In this document: piece by piece, positions 43,256-52,634 of the stretch | Position numbering within the stretch: position 1 is the first letter of the stretch | Layout: each line of letters opens with the position of its first letter | Assembly: GCA_001586195.1 (NCBI GenBank) | Contig: CP014609.1 | Coordinates: forward strand, 1,958,001 to 2,022,000 | DNA from: Solibacillus silvestris | GTDB lineage: Bacteria; Bacillota; Bacilli; Bacillales_A; Planococcaceae | Length of the DNA: 64,000 nucleotides | Direction of reading: 5' to 3' | The notes under the pieces: generated by a model | Told to the model about the DNA's origin: nothing | Databases searched by the model: none | The model's input: only the letters and a program-made list of their open reading frames with translations | Position numbers and translations under genes: made by a program

Positions 43256-43690
43256 TTAAGCTTTATTAAACAAATATATCCCTACAAACATTAAAGCAAG
43301 GGCAATGAGTTTCGTCATATTGATCGGATAGACAACCCCACCAAAAAGTCCAAAATGATCAATAACTGCACCGACTAAAATCTGACCGATGATAACAGCC
43401 ATAAAGGTTGCGGCAACTCCAATAAGATTTACAGAAAAAATATTTATGACAATAAAGAAGGCACCTAATAATCCTCCGATTAATTGCCATTTTGGAACAG
43501 TAAATACATTTAAAAAATTTCCCTTTCCAAAAAAGAAAGCCAAAAAGAATAAAGCAAGTGCTCCTACTGTGAAGGAAACTGTAGCGCTTTCTAATACGCC
43601 TACTTTCTTACTAAATAAGGCATTGATTTGACTTTGTATCGCAACTGCTGAACCGCCGATCAGCGCTAAAAAAGCAATTATTAATTTCAT
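43256..43690 (-). CDS. DMT family (YdcZ/DUF606-like) transporter
   Basis: About 144 residues with four or five transmembrane helices. The N-terminal block GGSAVAIQSQINALFSKKVG and the C-terminal MKLIALALMFVGIYLF pattern match DUF606/YdcZ half-size drug/metabolite transporters. Small members may dimerise. GTG or ATG start with GGAGG upstream; ATG at 43690 is used. Its substrate is unknown. Confidence 0.72.
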   Translation of the reverse strand: MKLIIAFLALIGGSAVAIQSQINALFSKKVGVLESATVSFTVGALALFFLAFFFGKGNFLNVFTVPKWQLIGGLLGAFFIVINIFSVNLIGVAATFMAVIIGQILVGAVIDHFGLFGGVVYPINMTKLIALALMFVGIYLFNKA

Positions 43691-43854
43691 CACCAATATT
43701 TCCTCCAATATGAATACCATGAAACATGTAAATATTGATTTCTATTAAACAATTACATATTCCTTCTTCCATCTGTTAATCGTATCTTTTTAGTAATAAT
43801 TAGGGATAATATGAGTTCAAATAAAGCACCACTCGTTATAAATTCTTAAAGCTC

Positions 43855-44559
43855 TTAACTCTCTTTTTTTTCAAAAAGAAAAACTAATATGAAAGCTCCG
43901 ATGGATATATAAAGAAGTACAAAATAGCTATCAATTAATATTGATGTGTTAAATAGTATCTGATCTTCGCCCTCCATAATCCCAATCACATTGAACACAG
44001 GCGGAAAGATCCATAAAATCCATTTAAAAAACAATGAGATTTCGGCAATAGATTTGGAGGCAAGTGAAACTACGATTATAAATACAGCCGAAAGCCAGGC
44101 ATATTTTTTTGTAGCAAGTTTAGTAGCCGAAAATAGGGTTCCTACTAATATCCCGAATACTATAAAGGACAAGTGGCTGTATAATGCATAAGTATATAGC
44201 ATGAGTGACATATGCCCTTTAAAACTTTCTGTAATGATCGGGAAAAAAATTGCAAATAAAAGTAAAGGTGTCATTACTACTAGAATAGTTAGCCACTTGC
44301 CAAATAGGTAACTTACTTTTCCTTTTAGATGAAAGATTAAAATATGTTTTTCTGCTTCTTCTTCCAAAGTAAAAATGGCCATTGTAATCCATGTCATGAT
44401 TAAGTACATGGCAATTGAAGACGCTGCATAACTGCTTAGGATCGGTACATTTTTATAGGCATATAAAATAAACACCCATACGAAAAAAATAACAACAGGT
44501 GGAATAAACTTTAATGAAAGAACATAGCTTGTTAATTGGTAACGGATAAAAGCTGACAA
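43855..44559 (-). CDS. ABC exporter permease
   Basis: A 234-residue protein with six transmembrane segments, of the ABC-2 type. No periplasmic domain is seen. TTG start with AGAGGT six bases upstream. It lies four bases after the ABC ATPase gene, forming a two-gene exporter. Such pairs often move drugs, peptides or lipids; the substrate is unknown. Confidence 0.78.
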   Translation of the reverse strand: MSAFIRYQLTSYVLSLKFIPPVVIFFVWVFILYAYKNVPILSSYAASSIAMYLIMTWITMAIFTLEEEAEKHILIFHLKGKVSYLFGKWLTILVVMTPLLLFAIFFPIITESFKGHMSLMLYTYALYSHLSFIVFGILVGTLFSATKLATKKYAWLSAVFIIVVSLASKSIAEISLFFKWILWIFPPVFNVIGIMEGEDQILFNTSILIDSYFVLLYISIGAFILVFLFEKKES

Positions 44560-44563
44560 CTTA

Positions 44564-45379
44564 CTACCTCTTCTCTGTTAATTCAATTATTGAACATCCT
44601 CTTTTAAGCAACATGGCCAATATTTTATCGGACTCTTCAGCTGAAACAACTATTTCAACAAAATCACTTCCTATAAATTTATATTTAAGAGAAGATATCT
44701 TGGCCATTATTTCTCTAGTAGGAATCTTTGCCGTTATACATTTAAATTCTTCCTTCTTGTTTTTTATAGAATCTTGAACAATTATCCCGCTTTCCACAGT
44801 TATAACCCTATCGGCTAATCCCTCAATTAGTAGTGGTTCATGTGCAGTAAAAATAATTGTTTTTTCCCCTTGGAGAGAATTCAGCAGATTCAAAAGTTTG
44901 ATTTTTGAATTGTCATCTAACCCGGTTAGTGGCTCGTCCAATAATAATAGGTTAGGGTTCTTCAACAATGCTTGAATAATTCCGGCTTTCTGCTTTGTAC
45001 CTTTTGAACATTGATGCAAAGGGGTGTTTAGAAAGCCTGTAATTGCAAATCGCTCCGCATAATTCCGAATTTCTTTTATAATATCTTTATCCGACCTACA
45101 AGTCATTTTACCTATTAGCATTAAATAATCTTGTAATTTGAATCGGATACTTTCCGGAAAATGTTCAGGCACATACCCTATGTTAATTTGTGATCTCTTC
45201 ACTTGCCCTGCAGTTTCTTCGAATATCCCCCCGATGAGTTTTAAAAGGCTGCTTTTTCCAGATCCATTATTTCCAGTGATCGCCACTTTTTCACCTTGTG
45301 AGATGCTTAAAGAAACTTCTTTAAGAACCATTATTCCATCAATCTCTTTGCATGCTTGATTGGCCTCAAATATTTTCAT
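44564..45379 (-). CDS. ABC transporter ATPase
   Basis: About 271 residues with Walker A GNNGSGKSS (about 37), a degenerate signature CSKGTKQKAG in place of LSGGQ, and Walker B LLLLDEPLTGLD. The unusual signature still resembles the SKG-type of several exporter ATPases, so it may be active. ATG at 45379 is used; an earlier ATG at 45394 is possible. It works with the permease just downstream. Confidence 0.85.
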   Translation of the reverse strand: MKIFEANQACKEIDGIMVLKEVSLSISQGEKVAITGNNGSGKSSLLKLIGGIFEETAGQVKRSQINIGYVPEHFPESIRFKLQDYLMLIGKMTCRSDKDIIKEIRNYAERFAITGFLNTPLHQCSKGTKQKAGIIQALLKNPNLLLLDEPLTGLDDNSKIKLLNLLNSLQGEKTIIFTAHEPLLIEGLADRVITVESGIIVQDSIKNKKEEFKCITAKIPTREIMAKISSLKYKFIGSDFVEIVVSAEESDKILAMLLKRGCSIIELTEKR

Positions 45380-45447
45380 GAAAACCACTTCCATCTTCCT
45401 TATTTTTACTTTTAAATAAGAACATTTCGATTCGTATCTCCACTTTT

Positions 45448-45900
45448 TTAAATCTTTATCTGGTTGATATGATGAATATCGTGTTCCTTTAAACCTTTTA
45501 AGTACTCGTAAAATGTTAAATTGGACTGGTTAATCTGTATTTGAATCAACCAGTCATCTTCAGGTATTTGCTTTAACTGACTTAATAATTCTTCCCGGAT
45601 CTGAATGCATTTTTGCAAAGTATTTTCAACCGCTTCGTTTCTTGCAAGTAAAGAAGAATGCGTGTTTAAATCATCGACACTTGGGCCTTTCGGTAAGTGT
45701 TTGCCTTTTAATAAATATGGAATTCTGTGTTGTAAAACAAATTCATCCTAAGGGCAAAAGTGTCCTACTATTTCTATAACAGACCACTTTCCATCCTCAA
45801 TCGGTTTTCTTAATAGATTTTCATCAAAAGATTTCAAACTATGAATAAAAGTTATAAAGTTTTGATGATGTGCTAATATTTCCGATTTCTCCTTCAGCAA
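45448..45900 (-). pseudogene. DinB-like gene with one in-frame amber stop
   Basis: A 150-codon frame from TTG 45900 (AGGTGG five bases upstream) encodes a DinB_2-like protein: HHQNFITFIHSL, GKWSVIEIVGHF, then DEFVLQHRIPYLL, and later HDIHHINQIK. Codon 51 is TAG (45750-45748), at the spot where the family usually has W in the HFxxWDE motif. A single TGG to TAG change explains it. It may be recently dead, or read through. Confidence 0.75.
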
Positions 45901-46000
45901 ATGAACCACCTCGATGTTTTTATTTGGTACTGAACACACAAAATCCCTACAAAAAATGATTACATCCCTGTATAAAACTAAGCAACGTAAACCATTCCCT

Positions 46001-47182
46001 TTAAATTGGGTAAGCTCCATCCCAGACAACTTTTTTGAAATGTGCCGCGTCCGTATCTCCTTCTGTACTGAAAAACAGAATTTTCGAATCCGCATTTATA
46101 TTTAACCGTTCCTTTAAATCTGAGTATTCGCTTCTTTTAATTATTTCACTAACCGCCCCTATCCCAACAGCGCCAGATTCACCTGAAATAACTTGGACAT
46201 CACCTTTTAATGGTGCTGCTAAAATTCTCATGCCCTGCGATGCAATATTGTCTGGACATGAAAGGAACGCATCGGCATAGTCATTTAATATCTGCCATCC
46301 TAATATACTCGGTTCGCCGCAAGCCAGTCCTGCCATGATTGTATCCAAATCTCCTTTAACGTAATGCAGCTTTCCGTCGTTTGCTTCAGCCGTTTGGAAA
46401 ATACAGTTCGCTTTATCCGGTTCTACGACAACTGTAATTGGACGGTCCTCCCCGTATATATTGGCAAAAAACCCTTGAACGGTAGCTGCCATTGATCCAA
46501 CACCAGCCTGAATGAAAATATGTGTCGGCTTTTCGTTCAACTCTTTCAGCTGTTCATAGGCTTCCGACACCATCGTAATATACCCTTGCATAATTTTCTT
46601 GGGGATTTCTTCATAGTTTTCCCATGCTGTATCTTGCACCAGCACCCATTGATTTTTCTCTGCATGCTCAGCTGTTAAGCGAACGGTATCGTCATAGTTC
46701 AGCTCTGTTATGAAAGCATCTGCACCTTCAGACTTTATATGAATCATTCTTTCTTCGGACGAACCTTTAGGCATATAGACAACCGATTTTTGCTTAAGCT
46801 GATTTGCCGTCCATGCAACTCCCCTTCCGTGATTACCGTCTGTTGCTGTAATAAATGTGATTTCCCCTAATACTTCTCTTACTTCTGAAGAAACAAGCTT
46901 GTCAAAAGTGAGCTCAGCAGGATGGATATTTAATTTATCCGCAAGGTACTGTCCGATGGCATACGAACCTCCTAATACCTTAAATGCATTTAAACCGAAA
47001 CGGTAAGATTCATCTTTCACAAAAACCTTACTGACGTTCCATTCTTTTGACAAATTGTTCAATATAGCTAAAGGTGTAGGCTTAAATTGCGGGAAGCTTC
47101 TATGAAAAGCGGAAACTTTTTTGGCAACGTCCAAACCTAGAAAATCAATATCAACTTTAGGATCTTTTTTCCGATCAAACAT
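46001..47182 (-). CDS. dpaL: Diaminopropionate ammonia-lyase
   Basis: About 393 residues, a PLP-dependent lyase of the YgeX/DpaL type. The PLP lysine is in FGLNAFKVLGGSYA (Lys68 from this start). The phosphate-binding TATDGNHGRG and the active-site block AGLACGEPSILGW fit the family. It splits 2,3-diaminopropionate to pyruvate and ammonia. ATG at 47182 has AAGGTGA upstream. No dedicated transporter is adjacent. Confidence 0.88.
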   Translation of the reverse strand: MFDRKKDPKVDIDFLGLDVAKKVSAFHRSFPQFKPTPLAILNNLSKEWNVSKVFVKDESYRFGLNAFKVLGGSYAIGQYLADKLNIHPAELTFDKLVSSEVREVLGEITFITATDGNHGRGVAWTANQLKQKSVVYMPKGSSEERMIHIKSEGADAFITELNYDDTVRLTAEHAEKNQWVLVQDTAWENYEEIPKKIMQGYITMVSEAYEQLKELNEKPTHIFIQAGVGSMAATVQGFFANIYGEDRPITVVVEPDKANCIFQTAEANDGKLHYVKGDLDTIMAGLACGEPSILGWQILNDYADAFLSCPDNIASQGMRILAAPLKGDVQVISGESGAVGIGAVSEIIKRSEYSDLKERLNINADSKILFFSTEGDTDAAHFKKVVWDGAYPI

Positions 47183-47231
47183 AACTAATTTCACCTTCAC
47201 TGACCTCGTTTCCTATTATATCTACTTCGAT

Positions 47232-47765
47232 TTAATAATCATTGTCTGTTTTAAAGATAAACCGGGTATCGGGATTCCACACATGCAAGTTGTCAGCAAC
47301 ATATCCGCGCAGCCATAATACGCCATCAACTTTTCTAACATAAAATCCTTTTGGAAAACTATCCTCATCACTGATTATTTCTGATGCGATGGTGATAGAT
47401 CCAGAAGGTGCCTCATTTTTCTGTGAAGGATTTCCTGAATTTCCCTCAACTTGATCTACATATTCCAGTCTTAAGTAAGGCCCTAGTTCAGGTGGGCATA
47501 ACTGTAAGCGAAGTTCGTTCGCCTGTTTATAGATTTCAGGTAATGTTGCACCATTCGGAAAGCCCAGATCTCTAACTAATAGTTCAACTATTTCCAAGCT
47601 ATACTTTATTTCTGAAGTGGTAAACCGATCATCATATAATAACTTTTCTCCATATTGGTTCAATGAAATCGAAGACTGTTGCAGCCTTTGAATAAGTTCT
47701 GCTTTGGATAGCCCGCCTACCTCTATCGTTTTTTTAATTACAGAACAATCCGGATATATTCGCAT
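47232..47765 (-). CDS. Conserved hypothetical protein
   Basis: About 177 residues: a helical N-terminal segment (SVIKKTIEVGGLSKAELIQRLQ), then GFPNGATLPEIYKQANELRLQLCPPELGPYLRLEY and the C-terminal block FPKGFYVRKVDGVLWLRGYVADNLHVWNPDTRFIF. I recall homologues in Bacillus annotated as hypothetical or, wrongly, as helicase; there is no helicase motif here. ATG at 47765 has AGGAGGGG five bases upstream. It sits upstream of dpaL. Confidence 0.7.
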   Translation of the reverse strand: MRIYPDCSVIKKTIEVGGLSKAELIQRLQQSSISLNQYGEKLLYDDRFTTSEIKYSLEIVELLVRDLGFPNGATLPEIYKQANELRLQLCPPELGPYLRLEYVDQVEGNSGNPSQKNEAPSGSITIASEIISDEDSFPKGFYVRKVDGVLWLRGYVADNLHVWNPDTRFIFKTDNDY

Positions 47766-47960
47766 TTGTTCCCCTCCTAACATACGGTTCGAGTAATGCC
47801 TTTTGCTACAGAATGGAGCTACTGAACCTGTACTAATGATTTCTATTAAACTCATTAATACTCCTTCATCCCTTTTAAAACAGGAAACGCTAGTGAATTA
47901 TGACCAGCTTAAATTGATAGGCTACAGGGTATTCAAAGGATGATAGGAGAGTGTATATAG

Positions 47961-48608
47961 ATGATTACAGCAATTACTATTAAAATCATTGCAGGTTTTA
48001 TAGCGCTTATGGTTGTTATCCGCTTTATCGGAAAAAAGGAACTCGCGGAAGTTACCCCATTCGACTTTGTGTTTATCGTCATTCTTGGAGGAACGCTTGA
48101 AGAGGGTGTATACGATGAAAAAGTACGAGTTTGGGATGTCCTCTATACGATTGGATTATGGACTGCGCTGTATCTTTTAACTGATTTTCTTGTCAGGAAC
48201 TTTGAAAGGCTTCGTCCGATTATTAAAGGAGAACCGTCTTTTCTTGTAAATAATGGGCTGCTGGATATTAACGAGTTAAAGAAAAATAAAATAGAATCTG
48301 AACAGCTACGTTCCTTACTGCGGATGCAAGGAGTTTTTTCTATTAGTGAAGTAAAATATGTCCTTCTTGAACCGGGTGGGCAAATTAGTATATTGAAAAA
48401 GAATTCATCCGATGAAGATACCGGTGGCGTGCTAACCCACTTGCTTATCGACGAGGGGCAAATTGAGGAAAGGATTCTTGCACAAATTGGAAAAGATAAG
48501 CAATGGATCATTCATCAGTTAAAAGAGGAAGGTTATGAGGATATTAAAAAAATATATTATGCAGAATGGTCTGAGGAAAATGGACTTTACGTTCAGACTT
48601 ATGATTAA
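47961..48608 (+). CDS. DUF421 (YetF-like) membrane protein
   Basis: A 215-residue protein with about three N-terminal transmembrane segments and a cytosolic C-terminal domain (about 90-215). FIGKKELAEVTPFDFVFIVILGG followed by RPIIKGEPSFLVNNGLLD are hallmark blocks of the DUF421/YetF/YcaP family. Function of the family is unknown; roles in stress or spore-related membranes are suggested. ATG with AGGAGA about ten bases upstream. Confidence 0.82.
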   Translation: MITAITIKIIAGFIALMVVIRFIGKKELAEVTPFDFVFIVILGGTLEEGVYDEKVRVWDVLYTIGLWTALYLLTDFLVRNFERLRPIIKGEPSFLVNNGLLDINELKKNKIESEQLRSLLRMQGVFSISEVKYVLLEPGGQISILKKNSSDEDTGGVLTHLLIDEGQIEERILAQIGKDKQWIIHQLKEEGYEDIKKIYYAEWSEENGLYVQTYD

Positions 48609-48634
48609 TTATTTAAAAGTAAGTAATAATTATT

Positions 48635-48667
48635 GGCTCGGTTTCGATAAGTGAAACCGAGCCTGTT
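48635..48667. terminator. Hairpin after the DUF421 gene
   Basis: Perfect 11-base stem GGCTCGGTTTC/GAAACCGAGCC with a seven-base loop, followed by TGTTT. It lies between convergent genes. Confidence 0.75.
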
Positions 48668-48678
48668 TACAATCTAAT

Positions 48679-49530
48679 TTAGACCAATTTAAGCGGCTTA
48701 GTACTCTCTTTAACAAAATCCAGAAATGCTTTTTCTTCTTCAACAAATGGATTGTGATTAGAATGGTCAAATATTATTAATTCAGAAGTAGGGATGAGGT
48801 CAGCAATTTCAATACTAAATTCAATTGGACACTGCGCGTCATACATTCCGCCAAACACATATGTATCTATTTGAACTGTCGGCAGCTCTTCTCGTAAATC
48901 GAATGACTTTACTGCTACTTTTCTAAAGTAATCCAGTGCACGACCAACAGTCCGTCCACTATTCGGTATTGTCAGGGCATGTTTTAATTTTTCTTCACTA
49001 GTAAATGACATCATTGACCATTCAAAACCTAAATCTTTTCGTTTCTCTTGCGGCGTGTCTGGATTATTTAGACTTTCCATGATTTCTATAATTCTATTGA
49101 AATTTTTATTATCAGCACAGTAAATACTATTTGGATGACTTGCGTATGCTTTACTTGCTGCGCTACAACCGCAAATACATTTTGTAAGAGATTGTTGTTT
49201 TAATACAGCATATTGCAATGCAAGCATCCCACCTGTTGAATGGCCTGCAAAAGCCCATTTCGGAATATGTAATGCTTCTCGAATTGCTTCTAAGTCTAAT
49301 ATGATTTCTTGTAAATTCATTTGGTCATCCATTTCGATGGCAGGTGAATTACCCGCCCCACGGACATTAATTAGATAGACTTGATAATGTTCTGTGAATG
49401 GGTTAGCAAACCAATTCCCTTTTTCATTAAATGCCATATAAAAATGCGTAATAGCAAGTGGCTGACCGCTTCCCTTTACAAAATATTCGAAAGTTCCTCT
49501 TGGTGTTTCAATAAATTTTTGTTCCCACAT
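48679..49530 (-). CDS. Alpha/beta hydrolase
   Basis: About 283 residues. The nucleophile elbow is GHSTGG (about residue 99), the acid lies in FGGMYDAQCP, and the base in FDHSNHNPF. It could be an esterase, lipase or haloalkane-type hydrolase; the substrate is not readable. ATG at 49530 has AAGGATG eight bases upstream, and an earlier open stretch of 33 codons has no site. Confidence 0.85.
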   Translation of the reverse strand: MWEQKFIETPRGTFEYFVKGSGQPLAITHFYMAFNEKGNWFANPFTEHYQVYLINVRGAGNSPAIEMDDQMNLQEIILDLEAIREALHIPKWAFAGHSTGGMLALQYAVLKQQSLTKCICGCSAASKAYASHPNSIYCADNKNFNRIIEIMESLNNPDTPQEKRKDLGFEWSMMSFTSEEKLKHALTIPNSGRTVGRALDYFRKVAVKSFDLREELPTVQIDTYVFGGMYDAQCPIEFSIEIADLIPTSELIIFDHSNHNPFVEEEKAFLDFVKESTKPLKLV

Positions 49531-49621
49531 CTTAGACACATCCTTTTCAGAAAAATGTAATATTCTAACAAATACTATTATACTCTTCTTAAATTGATAA
49601 AGAGTAAAATTTCCCCAAAAT

Positions 49622-49652
49622 AAAACCACAATGGATAATTTCCACTGTGGTT
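49622..49652 (-). terminator. Terminator after the HAD gene
   Basis: AACCACAGTGG and CCATTGTGGTT form an 11-base stem with one G-T pair; T-rich sequence follows on the minus strand. Confidence 0.75.
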
Positions 49653-49656
49653 ATTT

Positions 49657-50187
49657 CTAATCATTATTTATATCACGAATAATCCAATGGGCTGCTTCTT
49701 TTAAACTTTGAAAAACTGCATCTGCCAATGGATCCTGCTCACCTATAAAAACTGTTTTAGTACCTGCTTTTTTACCTGCCTGAATATCTGTATCTGTATC
49801 ACCAACCATATAGGATTTTTCCAGATCTATTTTGTATTTTTCACCTAAATCCAAAATCATTTTGCTATTTGGTTTTCTGCATTCACACCCAGCCTTTGGT
49901 TTATGCGGACAATAGGCAACTTCATGAATCGTTGCTCCCTTTTTCTTCAGTTCAGCTACCATGTGGTCATGAACTTTCTGCAACTGCTTTTCCTTCATAT
50001 AACCTAATCCAATACCACCTTGATTCGTCACAACAAATACATAATCAAAATGATCATTTAAACTTTTAATGGCTTCTTCTGCACCAGGTAAAAAATAAAA
50101 TTGTTTCGGATTGTTCACAAATTTCACTCGCTTAGTTAGCACTTCATTTATTACGCCATCTCGATCTAAAAATACTGCTCTTTTCAA
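49657..50187 (-). CDS. HAD-family phosphatase, GmhB/HisB-N-like
   Basis: About 176 residues with FLDRDGVIN (catalytic Asp8 and Asp10), VTNQGGIGLG and GDTDTDIQAGKKAG. The cysteine-rich loop CPHKPKAGCECRKP is the zinc-binding loop of heptose-bisphosphate phosphatase (GmhB) and HisB-N enzymes. In a Gram-positive its real sugar phosphate is uncertain. TTG at 50187 has AAAGGTG eight bases upstream. Confidence 0.86.
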   Translation of the reverse strand: MKRAVFLDRDGVINEVLTKRVKFVNNPKQFYFLPGAEEAIKSLNDHFDYVFVVTNQGGIGLGYMKEKQLQKVHDHMVAELKKKGATIHEVAYCPHKPKAGCECRKPNSKMILDLGEKYKIDLEKSYMVGDTDTDIQAGKKAGTKTVFIGEQDPLADAVFQSLKEAAHWIIRDINND

Positions 50188-50302
50188 TCCAACCACACCT
50201 TTAATTTTAATCTTACTTTTAGTATGTTAAAAATTATCGGCTTTAAGCAGTCTTAGTTCGAGTATTCAATAATTCTCTTAACGAAATCCATCAATTGAAA
50301 AA

Positions 50303-50329
50303 GGCACAATTCTTCTTAAGAATCGCACC
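50303..50329. repeat. Dispersed hairpin repeat, variant
   Basis: GGCAC-AATTCTT, then AAGAAT-CGCACC: a shorter relative of the GCGC/GATTCT repeat without its bulged base. It sits 25 bases after the CarD gene stop and precedes a T run on the minus strand. Confidence 0.6.
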
Positions 50330-50353
50330 CTATTTGGAAGACTTGAATTAACT

Positions 50354-50815
50354 TTAGCAGAAACTTTTAATTTGGTTTTCAGTAATCCCTTTAATTAATC
50401 CCAGTTCACTAATCAAAAATTGATGCGTGTTATTTAACATTTCTTTTTCACTTGTATTAAGTGCTTTTTCTTCTTTCATACGCATCAAATCACGTACAAC
50501 TTCAGCACATTCCAGTATTTTACCCGTTTTTACTTTGTCCGTGTTCACTTTATACCTTTGTCTCCACGGCAATATTTCATCTGATTCTCCATGCTGAAAA
50601 ATATGAAGGATGTGTTTCAATTCAATTATATCAGTCACTGGACGTATACTTGAACTCAATATTTTATCCATAGGGATTGTAATTTGCATATTACCGACTG
50701 ACATTTTTATAATATAACACTGTTGTTTTTCACCTAATATTTCCTTTTCTTCTACGGCTTTAATTATACCTGCTCCGTGCATTGGATAAATAATATTTTC
50801 ACCAATTTGAAACAA
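50354..50815 (-). CDS. CarD family transcriptional regulator
   Basis: About 153 residues with the CarD N-terminal RNA polymerase-interacting domain FQIGENIIYPMHGAGIIKAVEEKEILGEKQQCYIIKM and the C-terminal helical WRQRYKVNTDKVKTGKILECAEVVRDLMRM. CarD proteins bind the polymerase beta subunit and stabilise open complexes. TTG start with GGAGGTGG five bases upstream. It is an unlinked single gene. Confidence 0.87.
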   Translation of the reverse strand: MFQIGENIIYPMHGAGIIKAVEEKEILGEKQQCYIIKMSVGNMQITIPMDKILSSSIRPVTDIIELKHILHIFQHGESDEILPWRQRYKVNTDKVKTGKILECAEVVRDLMRMKEEKALNTSEKEMLNNTHQFLISELGLIKGITENQIKSFC

Positions 50816-51047
50816 ATAATCCACCTCCATATGGCAACCTTAAGGTAACCTTCTTAACCTTAACACGTTTATGGATTTTTAACAAATTTTTAATAATATC
50901 ACAAAAATTATTAAAGTGTCAATTATTTTTTATTTGATATTTAAAAAGCATAAACAATAAGAATCGTGTCGGATTAAATAAAGTGGAGGTTAGTTTGCCT
51001 ATGTAACATTGAATAAATGTGTTATTAAATAGTCAGCTTCAAACGAT

Positions 51048-51968
51048 TTATACTAGTTTATAGTCAGCACTATCTAGTACAATTTGAATCAAGCTTTTAA
51101 ATAAATTTTGTTGAGAAGATTTTTGCCAGTCCTCTTCATACTCAGCCATTAACCACATTACTTCATCCAGAAAGACATGCTGCTTCGCCATTTCCCAACA
51201 TCTTTTTTCTTCATCGGTAATGTCGATATATTCTTTGTATCCAGCTAAAAATAAATCCCATTCATCTATTGTGAAAACCCGGTCCGGGGCTTCTTCATGT
51301 TCATTATGAAAAAGTAGTAACGCGAGTGCTAGATCAAATAATTTCGGTATCCAAGTAGCATTATCTGGATCAATTAGAAATGGCTCGGGGATTAATATCA
51401 AATTATTTGCTTTAAAATCATGTGGCGTTGCAATATGCGGTAAATTTGCACGGTAAAGTATCTGTTGATTCGCTACACTTTCCAGCAACTTTGTTCTTAA
51501 TGCCGCATCAATTTCTATTCCAGCTTTAGTGGCATGTTGGATAATTGCCTCCATACTCTTTTCTACTTCTTCCTCATTAAAATCATAGACATCGTAGTCA
51601 AGGAGGTTATAACTATTTGAAACAGGTGAATAGCTGTGGATCTGTCCTAACATTTTACCAGCTTCATAAATTTCATTGTCTTTACCTGAATATTTTTGAC
51701 CTTCTATAAATGGATAAACTACAAAATTTGTATCTTCAATTTTTTGTGGGTTTTCAACTTGTAATTTAACTGGTGTTACAACATTTATCCCCTTATCTTT
51801 TAGCATGTTGATATAAGACATAACACTTTCTGCTCTGCTTTGCGTACGTTTTACAACAACATCCTGATCACCATATTTCACCCGATATACTGGTGAATAT
51901 GGATAAATACTTGTAGGCTCTTCTTTCACTTCAAACCCAAAAAAATTTAATATTTCAGTTCCATTCAT
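51048..51968 (-). CDS. Aminoglycoside phosphotransferase-like kinase
   Basis: About 306 residues of the APH fold. The catalytic loop HDFKANNLIL (Asp as base) and the metal motif LIDPDNATW are intact. The N-terminal lobe has VVVKRTQSR. It could phosphorylate a sugar-like or amine substrate; antibiotic resistance is possible but not shown. ATG at 51968 has AAGGTGG eight bases upstream. The 232-base gap on its left (50816-51047) is AT-rich with no gene seen. Confidence 0.85.
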   Translation of the reverse strand: MNGTEILNFFGFEVKEEPTSIYPYSPVYRVKYGDQDVVVKRTQSRAESVMSYINMLKDKGINVVTPVKLQVENPQKIEDTNFVVYPFIEGQKYSGKDNEIYEAGKMLGQIHSYSPVSNSYNLLDYDVYDFNEEEVEKSMEAIIQHATKAGIEIDAALRTKLLESVANQQILYRANLPHIATPHDFKANNLILIPEPFLIDPDNATWIPKLFDLALALLLFHNEHEEAPDRVFTIDEWDLFLAGYKEYIDITDEEKRCWEMAKQHVFLDEVMWLMAEYEEDWQKSSQQNLFKSLIQIVLDSADYKLV

Positions 51969-52066
51969 TACTATAACCACCTTATGTTTTAGTACTAAAA
52001 AACTTTAAAGCAATCTCCACTAATAATTTAACCTAATTTTTATGTATCCAAGAAAGCAATTGTTCA

Positions 52067-52552
52067 TCATTCATTTAATTCTTTTTTTAGTAAGTTAATT
52101 GCTGTCATTACTTCTTCCATATTTTTAGTATCATTCATATGGTTGCGGGCGTGAAGTAGCGCAGGTCGAACCGACTCTATTGAGCGGCCAAACTCATACA
52201 TCCACTCATATCTTGGAACCATCCAAGTGTGGAAATGGTGAAAAGTATCTTCGTTATAAAAGTAATAAACATACTCAATATTTAAAATTTCTCTCTGAGC
52301 CTGTCTAATTTTGGTCAAAACATGAATATAATCTGTTTTTTCTTCTTCGGTTAATTCATCAAAAGACTTGATATGTCTTTTAGACGCTAATATGATTAAC
52401 CCCTTTATTGGATAAGCAACATCTTGATGGGCGTGGAAATACTGCGTTTCAAATACAACGCCGCCATCTGGTTCTATCAAACCACTTGTTATTGCACAAC
52501 TCAAACACTCAACTTCAATTGTTTTTCCATTTGATAATGTTATTTTCTTAAT
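52067..52552 (-). CDS. HIT-family protein with probable ATT start
   Basis: About 161 residues of the histidine-triad superfamily; the catalytic H-x-H-x-H-like pattern is TFHHFHTWMVPR (about 106-117), and KHxH-like neighbours KGLIILASKRHIKSFDEL fit. The frame has no ATG/GTG/TTG upstream of the conserved N-terminal EVECLSCAI except a TTG inside it. GGAGGT (52564-52559) lies six bases before ATT at 52552, and the segment between is good coding sequence. An AUU start is the simplest reading. Confidence 0.72.
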   Translation of the reverse strand: MKKITLSNGKTIEVECLSCAITSGLIEPDGGVVFETQYFHAHQDVAYPIKGLIILASKRHIKSFDELTEEEKTDYIHVLTKIRQAQREILNIEYVYYFYNEDTFHHFHTWMVPRYEWMYEFGRSIESVRPALLHARNHMNDTKNMEEVMTAINLLKKELNE

Positions 52553-52634
52553 ACAATTACCTCCAACTCTATTTCCTTATGAAAAACTCTTATTAATAGT
52601 TCACATGGATTATTTATAATTCCAAAGTTTCAAC

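Noticed and set aside
45901-46095. Upstream extension of the DinB-like pseudogene
   Set aside because: It overlaps dpaL on the same strand in another frame and has no family similarity. The site AGGTGG supports the start at 45900.
51048-51968. Antibiotic resistance gene
   Set aside because: The APH fold is shared by many metabolic kinases, and there is no sign of mobile or resistance context.
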